Positions 49,533-59,700 of a stretch of 64,000 nucleotides of DNA are shown here, in pieces; within the stretch, counting starts at the first letter, position 1, and each line of letters starts with the position of its first letter. The translations under genes and the position numbers were made by a program. The stretch comes from Pseudonocardia endophytica (GTDB lineage Bacteria > Actinomycetota > Actinomycetes > Mycobacteriales > Pseudonocardiaceae): assembly GCF_004339565.1 (NCBI RefSeq), contig NZ_SMFZ01000002.1, forward strand, positions 1,488,001-1,552,000, written 5' to 3'. The notes under the pieces are model-generated. The model was not told the DNA's origin and searched no databases. It saw nothing but the letters and a program-made list of their open reading frames with translations.

Positions 49533-50435
49533 CTACGCGTGCGCGAGAACGGCCGGAGCGCGGGCGGCGACGAACGCGCGCAGCGCGCGGACCGGGGGTG
49601 TCGGGCTGTCCCCGCCGCGGTGCACCATGCCGAGCGTGCGTACCGGGCGCGGGTCGCGCACCGGCAGCTGGACGACGCCCGGCACGTCCGGCGCGAGCGG
49701 CAGCAGCGTCACGCCCAGCCCCGCGCCGACCAGCCCGCGCAACGTCGCGGCGTCCCCGCCCTCGAACGCGATCCGCGGCCCGAACCCGGCCGCGCGGCAC
49801 CACCCCAGCACGGGGGTGCGCAGCCCGTACCCGGGTGCGAACGCCAGGAACGGCTCCCCGGCCACCTCGGCCAGCGGCACCGGCCGGGCGTCGCCACGGT
49901 CGAGCCGGTGCCCGGACGGGACGGCGAGGCGCACCTCCTCCTCGGCCAGCGCCGTCGCGACCAGCCCCGGCTCGTCCGGCAGCGGGGACGTCAGCACGAG
50001 GTCCGCGACGCCGTCGCGCAGCCGGTCCAGCAGCACGGCGTGCCTGCCCTGCAGGAGCTCGATCCGGATGCCGGGATGCGCGTCCCGGAACGCGCGCAAC
50101 AGCCGCGGCACCGCATCGGTGCCCAATGTGGACAGGAAGCCGAGTGTCACCCTGCCGTGCGCGGGGTCCGTGTCGCCGGTCAGCTCGTCGGTGGCGGCGG
50201 CCAGTTCGGCCAGCGCGGTCTCGGCACCGGCGAGCAGCGTGCGACCGGCCGCGGTCAGGCGGATCGCCCGCCCGCTGCGCGCGAACAGTGCGACGCCGAG
50301 ATCCGCCTCGAGCCGCGTCATCGCCCGGCTCAGCGTCGGCTGCGGCACACCGATCCGCACTGCCGCACGCGTCATGTGCTCGGCACGGGCGACGGCCACG
50401 AACTGGTGAAGCCGCGGAGCCAGCATTTCATGCAT
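49533..50435 (-). CDS. LysR-family transcriptional regulator
   Basis: 300-aa LysR-type regulator. The winged helix is at about residues 1-60 (LAPRLHQFVAVARAEHMTRA, GVPQPTLSRAMTRLEADLGVALF). The effector domain has RVTLGFLSTLGTDAVPRLLRAF (about 93-114) and GVADLVLTSPLPDEPGL. ATG 50435 opens at the usual LysR N-terminus; longer in-frame starts exist. It is divergent from an MFS exporter (68 bp between starts) with GCAT dyads in between, so it probably controls that transporter. YwbI/CynR-type LysR genes next to MFS exporters are common. Confidence 0.9.
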   Translation of the reverse strand: MHEMLAPRLHQFVAVARAEHMTRAAVRIGVPQPTLSRAMTRLEADLGVALFARSGRAIRLTAAGRTLLAGAETALAELAAATDELTGDTDPAHGRVTLGFLSTLGTDAVPRLLRAFRDAHPGIRIELLQGRHAVLLDRLRDGVADLVLTSPLPDEPGLVATALAEEEVRLAVPSGHRLDRGDARPVPLAEVAGEPFLAFAPGYGLRTPVLGWCRAAGFGPRIAFEGGDAATLRGLVGAGLGVTLLPLAPDVPGVVQLPVRDPRPVRTLGMVHRGGDSPTPPVRALRAFVAARAPAVLAHA

Positions 50436-50474
50436 CGCTGCATCGTAATCGTCTCTGACATGCATTGGACGCAT
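50430..50474. promoter_or_regulatory. LysR-type paired binding sites
   Basis: ATGCA-TCGC-TGCAT (50430-50443) overlaps the lysR start codon. ATGC-N7-GCAT (50460-50474) is about 30 bp, or three helical turns, further on. The -10 of the divergent MFS gene (TACGGT, 50490-50495) follows. Confidence 0.55.
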
Positions 50475-50503
50475 CGAACGTCGGAGATCTACGGTCGTGC
50501 GCA

Positions 50504-51727
50504 ATGACAACGACCGAGTTCCGCACCACCGCGCCCCACGAGCGGGGCACCCCCGGCTACCGGCGGCTCGGCGCGGCGCTGTGGTGCTCGGGACTCGCGA
50601 CGTTCGTCCTCGTCTACAGCGTGCAGGGCCTGCTCCCGACGCTGGCGGACCGGTTCGGGCTCTCGTCGTCGACGGCGAGCCTCGCCCTGTCCGCGACGAC
50701 CGGGACGCTCGCGCTGGCCGTGCTGCCGCTGTCCGCCGTCGTCGAGTCGTGGGGCCGGGTCCGTGTGATGACCTGGGCGCTCGGCGCGTCCGCCGTGCTG
50801 GCCGTGCTGGCGCCGCTCTCGCCGACGTTCGAGGTGCTGCTCGTCGTCCGCGCGCTGCAGGGCATCACGCTGGCCGCCCTGCCCGCGCTGTCCATGGCGC
50901 ACCTGACGCACGAGGTCAGCCCCCGCCACCTCGGCGGCGCGATGGGGCTGATGATCGCCGGGAACACGCTCGGCGGGCTGACCGGACGGCTGGTGGCCGG
51001 CACCGTCGCCGACGTCGCGGGCTGGCGCGCCGGGCTCGCCGCGGTCGGCGTCGTGTCGGTCGGAGCGGCCGTCGCGTTCCGGATGCTGCTGCCGCCCGCT
51101 ACCGCACCAGCGCCGAGCCACACCCGGCTGCGCGACCTCGGCGGACCGCTGCGGCGCCACCTGCGCGACCCAGGCCTGCTCTGCCTGTTCGGCATCGCGT
51201 TCCTGCTCATGGGGTCGTTCGTCTCCGTCTACAACTACCTCGGCTTCCGCCTGCTCGGGCCGCCGTTCCTGTTGCCGGGCACGGTCGTCGGGCTGATCTT
51301 CCTCGGGTATCTGGCCGGCAGCGGCGCGTCGACGACGGCCGGTCGCCTCGGCGACCGGTTCGGCCGCAGGCGGGTGCTGTGGGTGTCGGTGCTGACCGCG
51401 ATCGCCGGTGTCTGGATCACCGCGCCGGACTCGCTGGTTACGATCGTGGTCGGCCTGCTGCTCGTCACGGTCGGCTTCTTCGGCGCACACTCGGTCGCGT
51501 CGAGCTGGGTGGGGCGGCGCTCCGCGCTGCTCGACGGCGGGGTGCCGGCCCAGGCGTCGTCGCTCTACCTGCTCGGCTACTACGCCGGGTCCAGCGCCGG
51601 TGGCGCCGCGGGCGGTCTCGCGTTCGACGGGTTCGGCTGGCTGGGTCTCGTCGTCTACGTCTCCGCGCTGCTCGCCGCCGCGCTCGTGCTGGCCCTCGTG
51701 CTCCGACGCGTCCGCGCCGCCGTGTGA
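50504..51727 (+). CDS. MFS transporter (probable drug/metabolite exporter)
   Basis: 407-aa major facilitator with about 12 membrane helices. It has LYSVQGLLPTLADRFGLSSS-type helix 1 and loop, SAVVESWGRVRVMTWALGASA (motif A region, about residues 80-100), GRLGDRFGRRRVLW in the second half (about 283-296) and GRAL-type helix 4. It resembles YnfM/CynX-like exporters next to LysR genes. TACGGT 8 nt before ATG 50504 with no ribosome site suggests a leaderless mRNA. The substrate is unknown. Confidence 0.88.
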   Translation: MTTTEFRTTAPHERGTPGYRRLGAALWCSGLATFVLVYSVQGLLPTLADRFGLSSSTASLALSATTGTLALAVLPLSAVVESWGRVRVMTWALGASAVLAVLAPLSPTFEVLLVVRALQGITLAALPALSMAHLTHEVSPRHLGGAMGLMIAGNTLGGLTGRLVAGTVADVAGWRAGLAAVGVVSVGAAVAFRMLLPPATAPAPSHTRLRDLGGPLRRHLRDPGLLCLFGIAFLLMGSFVSVYNYLGFRLLGPPFLLPGTVVGLIFLGYLAGSGASTTAGRLGDRFGRRRVLWVSVLTAIAGVWITAPDSLVTIVVGLLLVTVGFFGAHSVASSWVGRRSALLDGGVPAQASSLYLLGYYAGSSAGGAAGGLAFDGFGWLGLVVYVSALLAAALVLALVLRRVRAAV

Positions 51728-51764
51728 TCGTCCGCCGTGTGTGATCGTCCGCCGTGTGATCGCC
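51719..51764 (+). repeat. short tandem repeat spanning the MFS stop codon
   Basis: Three imperfect units of GCCGTGTGATCGTCC: 51719-51733, then 51734-51750 with an extra TG, then 51751-51764 ending CGCC. The first unit contains the last codons and stop of the MFS gene. Confidence 0.7.
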
Positions 51765-51835
51765 GCCTCGGTCGGGGAGGGAACGGGAACCGGCGACGGT
51801 CGTCGTACGTCGTTCGGGTGAGGTGGGGAGGCGGC

Positions 51836-53071
51836 ATGGCGCGCAGCACGGTCGAGACGTGGTCCGGTCTCGCACGCTCGGAGGTGGCGCGCGGCGGCGG
51901 CGCGGTGGAGCGCCCGGCCGGTCCGGACGCCCGCCTCCTGGTGCGCTGGGTCCGTACCGCGCCGCGCGCCGACCTCCCGCCGGTGCTGGCGATCCCCGGT
52001 GGACCGGGACTGGCGTCCGTGCTGCCGTACCGGGCGTTGCGGCGCAGGGCCACCCGGCGCGGCCTGGATCTGATCATGGTCGAGCACCGCGGCATCGGTC
52101 TGTCCCGGCGTGACCTCGACGGCACCGACCTCGCGGTCGAGCACGTCACGGTCACCGACGCCGTCGACGACCTGGCCGCCGTTCTGGACGCGGCGGGCGT
52201 CGCCCGCGCCGTCGTGTACGGATCGTCCTACGGCACCTACCTGGCGCAGGCGTTCGGCGTGCGCCACCCGGACCGCGTCGCGGGCATGGTGCTCGACTCG
52301 CCGATGCTCTCCGTCGTCGACGACCTCGCGACCGTCCGTGCCCACCTGCGCCGCCTGCTGTGGGACGGGCTGGACCCGGACACCGCGCGCAGTGCCGCGT
52401 TGTTGCGCCGCATGGTCTCCGACGGCGTCGTGGCCGCGGACGAGATCGGCCTGCCGGTCCAGATCGCCTACGAGTTCGGCGGCCCGGCGCTGCTCGCGCG
52501 GCTGCTCGGGACGCGATCCCGCCGTGGTGCCGGACTGACCTGGCGGGAGATCGTCCGGATCGGGACGAGCGAGGTCGACGGCCCGGGGCGACCGCTGGTC
52601 TACGAACCGGATCTGGTGCGCGGCATCGCGTTCGGCGAGCTCGGCTTCGGCCTGCCGCCGGACGGGCACCCGCTGGACCCGCAGCGGGCGTTCGCCGGCG
52701 CCGCGCGGGACGCGCCGGAGTTCGCGGGGGAGCCGTTCGACCTGCCCGACGCGCTCGGGTCGTTCGCGTGGCCGCTCGCCGTCGTGTCCGGAGACCGTGA
52801 CCTCCGGACGCCCCGCCCGATCGCGGAACGGATCGTCGGGCTCGCCCAGGACGCCGTGCTCGTGCCGCTGTCCGCGACCGGTCACAGCGCGCTGGACACC
52901 CACCACCTCGCCGCGCTGGAGATCGCGGGCCGTGTGGCGGCCGGTGAGCACCGCACGCTGCCCGGCGACGCCGCCACGATCGCCGCGTCACCACGGCGGG
53001 GCGCGTCCGGACTGCTCGGTCCCCTGGTCTCGACGGGCCTTGCGGTCGATCGGCTGCGTCCGGCGCGCTGA
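51836..53071 (+). CDS. alpha/beta hydrolase (proline iminopeptidase-like)
   Basis: 411-aa hydrolase. The oxyanion motif IPGGPGLAS (about residues 50-58), HRGIGLSRR (about 85-93) and nucleophile motif GSSYGTYLAQAF (about 128-139) are as in proline iminopeptidase-like S33 enzymes. The catalytic Asp is probably in SGDRDLRTP (about 320) and His in ATGHSALDTHH (about 349). No signal peptide is seen. GGGGAGG precedes ATG 51836. Substrate (peptide or ester) undetermined. Confidence 0.87.
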   Translation: MARSTVETWSGLARSEVARGGGAVERPAGPDARLLVRWVRTAPRADLPPVLAIPGGPGLASVLPYRALRRRATRRGLDLIMVEHRGIGLSRRDLDGTDLAVEHVTVTDAVDDLAAVLDAAGVARAVVYGSSYGTYLAQAFGVRHPDRVAGMVLDSPMLSVVDDLATVRAHLRRLLWDGLDPDTARSAALLRRMVSDGVVAADEIGLPVQIAYEFGGPALLARLLGTRSRRGAGLTWREIVRIGTSEVDGPGRPLVYEPDLVRGIAFGELGFGLPPDGHPLDPQRAFAGAARDAPEFAGEPFDLPDALGSFAWPLAVVSGDRDLRTPRPIAERIVGLAQDAVLVPLSATGHSALDTHHLAALEIAGRVAAGEHRTLPGDAATIAASPRRGASGLLGPLVSTGLAVDRLRPAR

Positions 53072-53100
53072 GTGCGTGGTATCACTCGACCGTCGCCACG

Positions 53101-53154
53101 CCCCGTCGGAGCACGGGGTGCTGTCGGCCGACCGGGGTATGCCATCGGCCGACA
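53101..53154 (+). terminator. tandem hairpin terminators
   Basis: CCCCGT-CGGAGC-ACGGGG (53101-53118) is followed by TGTCGGCCGA (53122-53131) paired with TCGGCCGACA (53145-53154). They lie 30-80 bp after the hydrolase stop. The rest of the 245-bp gap (53072-53316) shows no gene. Confidence 0.6.
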
Positions 53155-53316
53155 CGCCGGCAACTGATCGGCCGTTGGTGCCTCATCTCGCCGATCCGGA
53201 ACCGCCGCCTGTCCGATTCGTCCCCCGATCGGCCCAGCGACCCGCGTGCGGGTCCATGTATCGATCTGGCAACGTGGAGATCGCCCCCAGCAGCAAGACA
53301 TCAGGAGGAACTCCCG

Positions 53317-53424
53317 GTGAAGAACTTCGGACGTGCGCTGTCCAAGGCCGCCGAGTCGGTCGTCGAGGCCGTCGGCATTCTCGGTGGTTGGAACCGCGGC
53401 CGGCGCAAGCCGGTCCGCCGCTGA
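53317..53424 (+). CDS. 35-residue cationic amphipathic peptide, unknown function
   Basis: A short frame starts at GTG 53317, with a near-ideal AGGAGG 9 nt upstream (53302-53307). It encodes a helix-forming stretch (KNFGRALSKAAESVVEAVG), then ILGGWN and a basic tail (RGRRKPVRR). Nine Lys/Arg against three Glu make it strongly cationic. There is no signal sequence. The ribosome site, codon composition and isolation between terminators and a convergent gene support expression. It could be a membrane-active peptide, a small regulator or a secreted-without-signal bacteriocin; none is proved. Confidence 0.6.
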   Translation: MKNFGRALSKAAESVVEAVGILGGWNRGRRKPVRR

Positions 53425-53472
53425 TCGCACACACGACGTCGGCCCGTGTCGGGGCGGGTGGACGTTCCAGAT

Positions 53473-54735
53473 CTACCGGCGGCGACCGAGGTGTAGCCCG
53501 GTCAGCCCGCCGCGGTCGTCGAACCTGGCGCTGATCACGCCCCGGTGGTCGTCGCGTCGCGCGGCCCAGACGACGTCGTCGCCCACCCGCTGGATCCGTG
53601 CCGTGTCCAGTGTCGCGGCCGCCAGCACGTCGTCGACGACGTCGTGGACGCGCGCCCGCGTGCCTCGCCCGTGCGGCGGGAACGGCGTGTCGGACACCAG
53701 GGTCGCCTCGTCCGCGGCCAGCTTGCGGACGGCAGCGGCGTCGCCGCCGGTCCACGCCCGCTCGAACTCCAGCGCGGCGAGGAACCGATCCGCCTGGCCC
53801 CGCCCCGCGTCGCGCAGCCGGTGCAGGAACGCCGGGCTCCGGTCCAGTTTGGACGCGGCGCCGAGCGTCCTGGGCAGGACGCTGCGCGGCAGTTCGATCA
53901 CCCGCACGACGGTCCGGCCGATCTCCCCGCCGGGGGACAGGCGCCCGTCGTCGATCAGCGCGTTGAGCGTCTCGACGAACGCGAGCTCCTGGTAGAGCGA
54001 CAGGTTCCCGGACAGCTCGCCGCGGCGGTCCGCGATCTCGGTGAGCGTGCGCGGCACCTCGTCCACGGTGGACGGCGTGATCTGGACGACCCACAGCTCG
54101 TCGGGCAGCGCGGCGAGCAGGTCGCGCACCGGAGGGTTCTGCGAGAACAGGCCGTCCCAGTAGGTGCCGCCCGCCGTGGTCACGGCGCGGAACAGGTTCG
54201 GGATCGCCGCGGAGGCCGCGACGCTGTCCACCGTGATCCGCTCGCGACGGCTGGAGAACGCGCGGAAGTCGCCGGTCAGCACGTCGACGGCGCCCATCAC
54301 GAGCAGCGGGAACGCCGCGTCCGGGTCGGCCGCGATGCGCGTGAAGTCGACGTGGCGCTCGAGCAGCTCCCGGAACGCGGCGGCGGCGAACTCCGGTACG
54401 GCGTACGGGCTGACACCGGGCAGCGCGTCGAGGTTCTGCAGTACGCCAGCGGCGACCGTGCCGGCGTTGAGCACGCCCGCCGCGATCCCGTCGGCGGCGT
54501 TGTCCTCCCAGAACGCGTCCAGCCGCGCGGCGGCCGCTGACGGGTCGCCGTCACGCAGCGCGGTCCAGGCGAGCAGTGCGCAGATCGCCCCGCCGGACGT
54601 GCCGGAGATCCCGGTGACCCGGTGCCCGGCGAGTTCCGGGGCGCCGAGCAGGCGGCCGAGCACCCCGGCACCGAACGCGGAGTGGCTGCCGCCACCCTGA
54701 CAGGCGATCACGACGTTCCGACCGGGCTGCGTCAC
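53473..54735 (-). CDS. patatin-like phospholipase
   Basis: 420-aa patatin-family lipid acyl hydrolase. The glycine-rich oxyanion motif CQGGGSHSAFGAGVL is at about residues 13-27, the nucleophile GTSGG (in GISGTSGGAI) at about 44-48 and the dyad Asp in YWDGLFSQNPP (about residue 190). This catalytic Ser/Asp dyad is complete. The C-terminal 100 residues are helical plus a SnoaL-like segment (DDVLAAATLDTARIQRVGDD). No signal peptide. GTG 54735 is divergent from the ABC transporter gene by 43 bp. Confidence 0.9.
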   Translation of the reverse strand: MTQPGRNVVIACQGGGSHSAFGAGVLGRLLGAPELAGHRVTGISGTSGGAICALLAWTALRDGDPSAAAARLDAFWEDNAADGIAAGVLNAGTVAAGVLQNLDALPGVSPYAVPEFAAAAFRELLERHVDFTRIAADPDAAFPLLVMGAVDVLTGDFRAFSSRRERITVDSVAASAAIPNLFRAVTTAGGTYWDGLFSQNPPVRDLLAALPDELWVVQITPSTVDEVPRTLTEIADRRGELSGNLSLYQELAFVETLNALIDDGRLSPGGEIGRTVVRVIELPRSVLPRTLGAASKLDRSPAFLHRLRDAGRGQADRFLAALEFERAWTGGDAAAVRKLAADEATLVSDTPFPPHGRGTRARVHDVVDDVLAAATLDTARIQRVGDDVVWAARRDDHRGVISARFDDRGGLTGLHLGRRR

Positions 54736-54778
54736 GCCGTCCAGTATCGGCGATAGCGTGGCCCGGGGGTGAGCAGCC

Positions 54779-55396
54779 GTGTTGCAGGTCCGTGGTGTGA
54801 CCAAGGCGTACGGGCCGGTCCCGCTGTTCCGCGACGTCTCGTTCGACGTGCCCGCCGGGACCGCCACCGCGCTCGTCGGCCCGAACGGGACCGGCAAGTC
54901 GACGCTGCTGCGGTGCGTGCTCGGCACCGAACGGTTCGACGACGGCGTGGCGTCCCTGGACGGCGAGCCGCTCGACGAGCGTGACCCGGCCGTCCGCGCC
55001 TCGGTCGCCGCGTCGATCGAGGAGCTGAGCGCGTTCGCCGAGCTCTCCGTGCTGGAGCACCTGGACCTGCTGGCCTGCGCGCACGACGTCGAGCGCCCCT
55101 CCGCCGCGGTGGACGCCGTCCTCGACGAGACCGGACTGGCCGCCGTCGCGCACCAGTTGCCGGTCACGCTGTCCAGCGGGCAGCGGCAGCGGCTCGCGCT
55201 CGCGTCGTGCCTCGTCCGCCCACGTCGCGTGCTGATGCTCGACGAGCCGGAGCAGAGCCTGGACACCGACGGCCGCGCCTGGCTGGCCGAGCGTCTCCGC
55301 CGGGAGACCCGCGACGGCGTCGCCGTGCTGTTCGCCTGCCACGACGGCGCGCTGATCGAGCACGTCGCCGACGACGTCGTCCGGCTCGGCACATGA
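54779..55396 (+). CDS. ABC transporter ATP-binding protein
   Basis: 205-aa ABC ATPase. Walker A is GPNGTGKST (about residues 35-43), the signature LSSGQRQRLAL (about 130-140), Walker B RVLMLDEPE (about 150-158) and the switch His in FACHDGA (about 188). This is a complete, short single-domain ATPase. Its TGA overlaps the ATG of the membrane protein downstream, so together they form one exporter-like ABC system. The transported compound is unknown. Confidence 0.9.
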   Translation: MLQVRGVTKAYGPVPLFRDVSFDVPAGTATALVGPNGTGKSTLLRCVLGTERFDDGVASLDGEPLDERDPAVRASVAASIEELSAFAELSVLEHLDLLACAHDVERPSAAVDAVLDETGLAAVAHQLPVTLSSGQRQRLALASCLVRPRRVLMLDEPEQSLDTDGRAWLAERLRRETRDGVAVLFACHDGALIEHVADDVVRLGT

Positions 55397-56769
55397 CGGC
55401 CGCTGTCGCGTGGACCCCGGTCCGGCGACACCTGCGCGCGGTGCGGCGCAGCCACGGCACCCGCTCGCCGCGCGCGATCCTGGGCCTGGTCTACGAGTAC
55501 CTGCTGTACGCGTTCATCGCCGGCGGAGTGCTGGTCACGGCCCTGAGCCATGCGATCGGCACGTTCGCGACGCCGTCCGGCGGGACCGCGGGGTGGCTGG
55601 CTGGTGCGCTGGCGGTCGGCGGGACCGCCTGTCTGGCAACGGGTCTCGTCGGTCTCGGGCCGATCGTCGCGGGGCCGGCGACGGCATCCTGGCTGCTGCC
55701 GTCCCCGCTCCGGCGCCGGGACCTGCTGGGCGCGCGGTCCGCCGCGGTCGTCGCCGGGACGGCGGTCCTCGCGGCGGGTGTGGCCGCGCTGGTCGCCGCG
55801 AGCGTGTCCGGCCAGGAGCCTCTCCCGGTCGCGGGAGTCGGTGCCGCGGTGGGCGCCCTGATCGCGACGACGGCCGTGCTGGTCCAGACCGCGGGCGCCG
55901 CTGTCTCGCGGTGGGCTGCCGGGATCGCCAGGGCCGGGCTGGGCCTGTCGCTCCTGGCCGTCCTCGTGCTCGTGCTGGTGACCCGGGCCGGCGGCACGCC
56001 CCCGCCCGTCGATGGCGCGGTGCCGGTGGTCGCGATCGTCGCGCCCGCGCCGGCGGCGGTGATCGTCGGGGTCGTCGCGTTCCGGCGGCTCGACCGTGTG
56101 GGGACACCGTCGCTCACCCGAGGCGCCCCGCTCGTCGCGGCACTGTGGTCGTCGTCGGTCGCGCTCGATGCGGGCGTCGCCACGTCGGTGGTCGAGGAAC
56201 GTCGTCTGCGACGACGGCCGGTCGTCCGTTCCCGACGGAACCGGCGGCCGGGCCGTCGGCGGGCGCTCATCCGGTCGTCGGCTGTCGCGGCCCTGCGACA
56301 CCGCTCGGCGTGGGCGTGGTCGGCGGGACTGGTCGTCGTGCCCTACGCCGCGGCGCTGATGGCCCCGGCGTTCGTCGTCCCGGTGGTGCAGCTCGCCTGC
56401 GCCACGGTCGTCTGCTCCCGGTTCGCGACGGCCCTGCGCGCCGTCGCCGGGTCCGCCGCGCTCCGTCGCATCGTCGGCGGTGGTGACCGTGAACTGCTCG
56501 TGCTGCAGGGTGTCGTGCCGCTGCTCGCGGTCACGGTGTGGACGGTGCCGGTCTGCGCATCTGCCGGGACCACCGCGTCGCTCCTGCTGCTCCCTCTCAG
56601 CGCACTCGCGGTCGTCGCACGCCACGCGACGCGACCGCCACGGGCCGCGACGATGACGCTCTACGAGACGCCGATGGGCATCTCGATCCCGGTCGAGCTG
56701 GTACAGGACCTGTCACGCGGACCGACCCTGTTCGCCGTGCTCGCCGGGATCCAGATGCTTCTCGGCTAG
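55393..56769 (+). CDS. DUF6297-like ABC transporter membrane protein
   Basis: 458-aa integral membrane protein with about 10-12 hydrophobic segments, an N-terminal amphipathic start (RRHLRAVRRSHGTRSPRAIL) and a highly basic cytoplasmic loop (RRLRRRPVVRSRRNRRPGRRR, about residues 277-297). The organisation and the LP.PLRRRDLLGARS block fit the actinobacterial membrane partners of short ABC ATPases annotated as DUF6297. It overlaps the ATPase gene by 4 bp. It ends 1 bp before the convergent icmF stop. Confidence 0.8.
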   Translation: MTAAVAWTPVRRHLRAVRRSHGTRSPRAILGLVYEYLLYAFIAGGVLVTALSHAIGTFATPSGGTAGWLAGALAVGGTACLATGLVGLGPIVAGPATASWLLPSPLRRRDLLGARSAAVVAGTAVLAAGVAALVAASVSGQEPLPVAGVGAAVGALIATTAVLVQTAGAAVSRWAAGIARAGLGLSLLAVLVLVLVTRAGGTPPPVDGAVPVVAIVAPAPAAVIVGVVAFRRLDRVGTPSLTRGAPLVAALWSSSVALDAGVATSVVEERRLRRRPVVRSRRNRRPGRRRALIRSSAVAALRHRSAWAWSAGLVVVPYAAALMAPAFVVPVVQLACATVVCSRFATALRAVAGSAALRRIVGGGDRELLVLQGVVPLLAVTVWTVPVCASAGTTASLLLLPLSALAVVARHATRPPRAATMTLYETPMGISIPVELVQDLSRGPTLFAVLAGIQMLLG

Positions 56770-56770
56770 A

Positions 56771-59700
56771 TCACATGTTGCGCCGGTACTGACCGCCGAC
56801 CTCGAAGAACGCGTTCGTCAACTGCCCGAGCGAGCAGACCCGCGCGGCGCGCATCAGCTCGTCGAACACGTTGCCCTCACCGGTCGCGACGTCCTGCAGA
56901 CGCCGCAGGGCCTGCTCCGCCTCGGTCCGGTTGCGGGTCTGGAAGTCCTCCAGCCGCTCCAGCTGGGACTTCTTCTCCTCCTCGGTCGCGCGGGCGAGCT
57001 CGAGCTCCTGCGGCTCCTCGCCGTCGGCGCTCTCCGGCTTGAGGAACGTGTTCACGCCGATGATCGGCAGGCTGCCCTCGTGCTTGCGGTGCTCGTAGAG
57101 CATCGACTCGTCCTGGATCTTGCCCCGCTGGTAGCCGGTCTCCATGGCGCCCAGCACGCCGCCGCGCTCGGCGATCGAGTCGAACTCGGAGAGCACGGCC
57201 TCCTCGACGAGGTCGGTCAGCTCGTCGATGACGAACGAACCCTGGAGCGGGTTCTCGTTCATCGAGAGGCCCCACTCCTTGTTGATGATCATCTGGATGG
57301 CCAGCGCGCGGCGCACCGACTCCTGCGACGGCGTCGTGACCGCCTCGTCGTAGGCGTTGGTGTGCAACGAGTTCGCGTTGTCGTACAGCGCACAGAGCGC
57401 CTGCAGCGTGGTGCGGATGTCGTTGAAGTTCATCTCCTGCGCGTGCAGCGAACGACCGGAGGTCTGCACGTGGTACTTCAGCTTCTGGCTGCGCTCGTTC
57501 GCCCCGTAGCGGTCGCGCATCGCCACCGCCCAGATCCGCCGTGCCACGCGGCCGATCACCGAGTACTCGGCGTCCATCCCGTTGGAGAAGAAGAACGACA
57601 GGTTCGGCGCGAAGTCGTCGACGTCCATCCCGCGCGCCAGGTAGCTCTCGACGAACGTGAAGCCGTTCGCGAGCGTGAACGCCAGCTGGCTGATCGGGTT
57701 CGCCCCGGCCTCGGCGATGTGGTACCCGGAGATCGAGACCGAGTAGAAGTTCCGCACCTCGTGGGCGATGAACCACTCCTGGATGTCGGCCATCATCCGC
57801 AGCGAGAACTCGGTGGAGAAGATGCAGGTGTTCTGGCCCTGGTCCTCCTTGAGGATGTCGGCCTGCACCGTGCCGCGGACGGACCGCAGCGCGCGCGCCG
57901 TCAGCTCCTCGTGCTCGGCCTCGTCGGGCTCGCGGTCGTGCTCGGAGCGGAACGCGTCCACCTGCTGGTCGATCGCGGTGTTCAGGAAGTAGGCCAGGAT
58001 CGTCGGCGCCGGGCCGTTGATCGTCATCGAGACCGAGGTCGTCGGCGAGCACAGGTCGAACCCGTCGTAGAGCGCCTTCAGGTCGTCCAGCGTGGCGATC
58101 GAGACGCCGGACGTGCCGACCTTGCCGTACACGTCGGGACGGGTCTCCGGGTCGTGCCCGTAGAGCGTCACCGAGTCGAACGCCGTGGACAGCCGCTTGG
58201 CGTCGGAGTCCTGGGAGAGGTACTTGAAACGGCGGTTCGTGCGGAACGGGTCGCCCTCGCCGGCGAACATGCGCGCCGGGTCCTCGCCCTCGCGCTTGAA
58301 CGGGAAGACGCCCGCCGTGAACGGGAAGTACCCGGGCAGGTTCTCCTTGCGCAGGAAACGCAGCAGCTCCGCGTCGTCGGTGTACTTCGGCAGCGAGACC
58401 CGGCGGACCTTGTTGCCGGAGAGCGTCTCCTTCGTCAGCTGGACGCGGATCTCCTTGTCCCGCACGGTGTACGCCCACTCGTCGCCGGAGTAGTCCTCGA
58501 CCACAGACGGCCAGTTCTCCAGCAGCTCGCCGGACTCCGCCGGGAGCTTCTTCTCGGCCTTGCGCAGCGCCTCGTCCACCGAGTCGCCGACGAGCTCCCT
58601 GGCCGTGCGCAGGTGCTGACGGGTGCGCGCGGCGTCGACGTGGGCGTCGGTGTCCTCGTGGTACCCACGGACGGTCTGCGAGATCTCCGCGAGGTAGCGG
58701 ACCTTCTCCGGAGGGATCACGGCGGCGTACTCGGTGGAGGTCTTGCCCTCCACCCTCGGGAGCCTGCCCTCGCCGAGGGTCAGCCCGTCCTCGGCCAGGA
58801 TCCCGACGAGGTGCTGGTAGAGCGCGGTGACGCCGTCGTCGTTGAACGTGGCGGCGGACGTGCCGAAGACCGGCATGTCCTCCCAGCTCGCGCCGAAGTC
58901 CTCGCGGTTGCGCACGAGCTGGCGCCCGACGTCACGTCGCGCGTCCTCGGCGCCGCGGCGCTCGAACTTGTTGATCGCGACGACGTCGGCGAAGTCCAGC
59001 ATGTCGATCTTCTCGAGCTGCGACGCGGCGCCGAACTCCGGCGTCATCACGTACAGCGAGTGGTCGACGAACGGCACGATGCCGGCGTCGCCCTGCCCGA
59101 TGCCGGGCGTCTCGACGACCACCATGTCGAACCCGGCGGCCTTCAGCACCGAGATCGCGTCGCCCAGGTTCTCCGGCAGCCCGCTGTCGGTGCCGCGCGC
59201 GGCCATCGACCGGAAGAACACCCGGTCGCCGGAGAGCGCGTTCATCCGGATCCGGTCGCCGAGCAGCGCGCCGCCACCCTTGCGACGGGTCGGGTCGACG
59301 GCCAGCACGGCGATCCGGAGCTTGTCCTCCTGGTCGAGGCGGATGCGACGGACGAGCTCGTCGGTCAGCGACGACTTTCCGGACCCGCCGGTTCCGGTGA
59401 TGCCCAGGACCGGGACGGAGCGCTCGGACTCGCTGATCCGCTGTTTCACGTCGTCGGGGAGCGTGCCGGCCTCGGCCAGCGTGAGGGCGCGGGCGAGGGT
59501 CGCCGCCTCGCCGGAGAACACGCCGTCGTACGACGACGGCGGCTCGGCACTCAGGTCGACGTCGCACTCCTCGATCATGATGTTGATCATTCCGGGGAGG
59601 CCGAGATGCTGGCCGTCCTCCGGGGAGAAGATGCGGGCGACGCCACGCGAGTGCAGCAGCTCGATCTCCTTGGGGACGATCACGCCCCCGCCGCCGCCGT

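Noticed and set aside
54736..56625. Upstream extension of the patatin frame to about 1050 codons
   Set aside because: The extension is antisense to the ABC transporter genes and Arg/Gln/Asp-rich; the patatin domain starts cleanly at GTG 54735.
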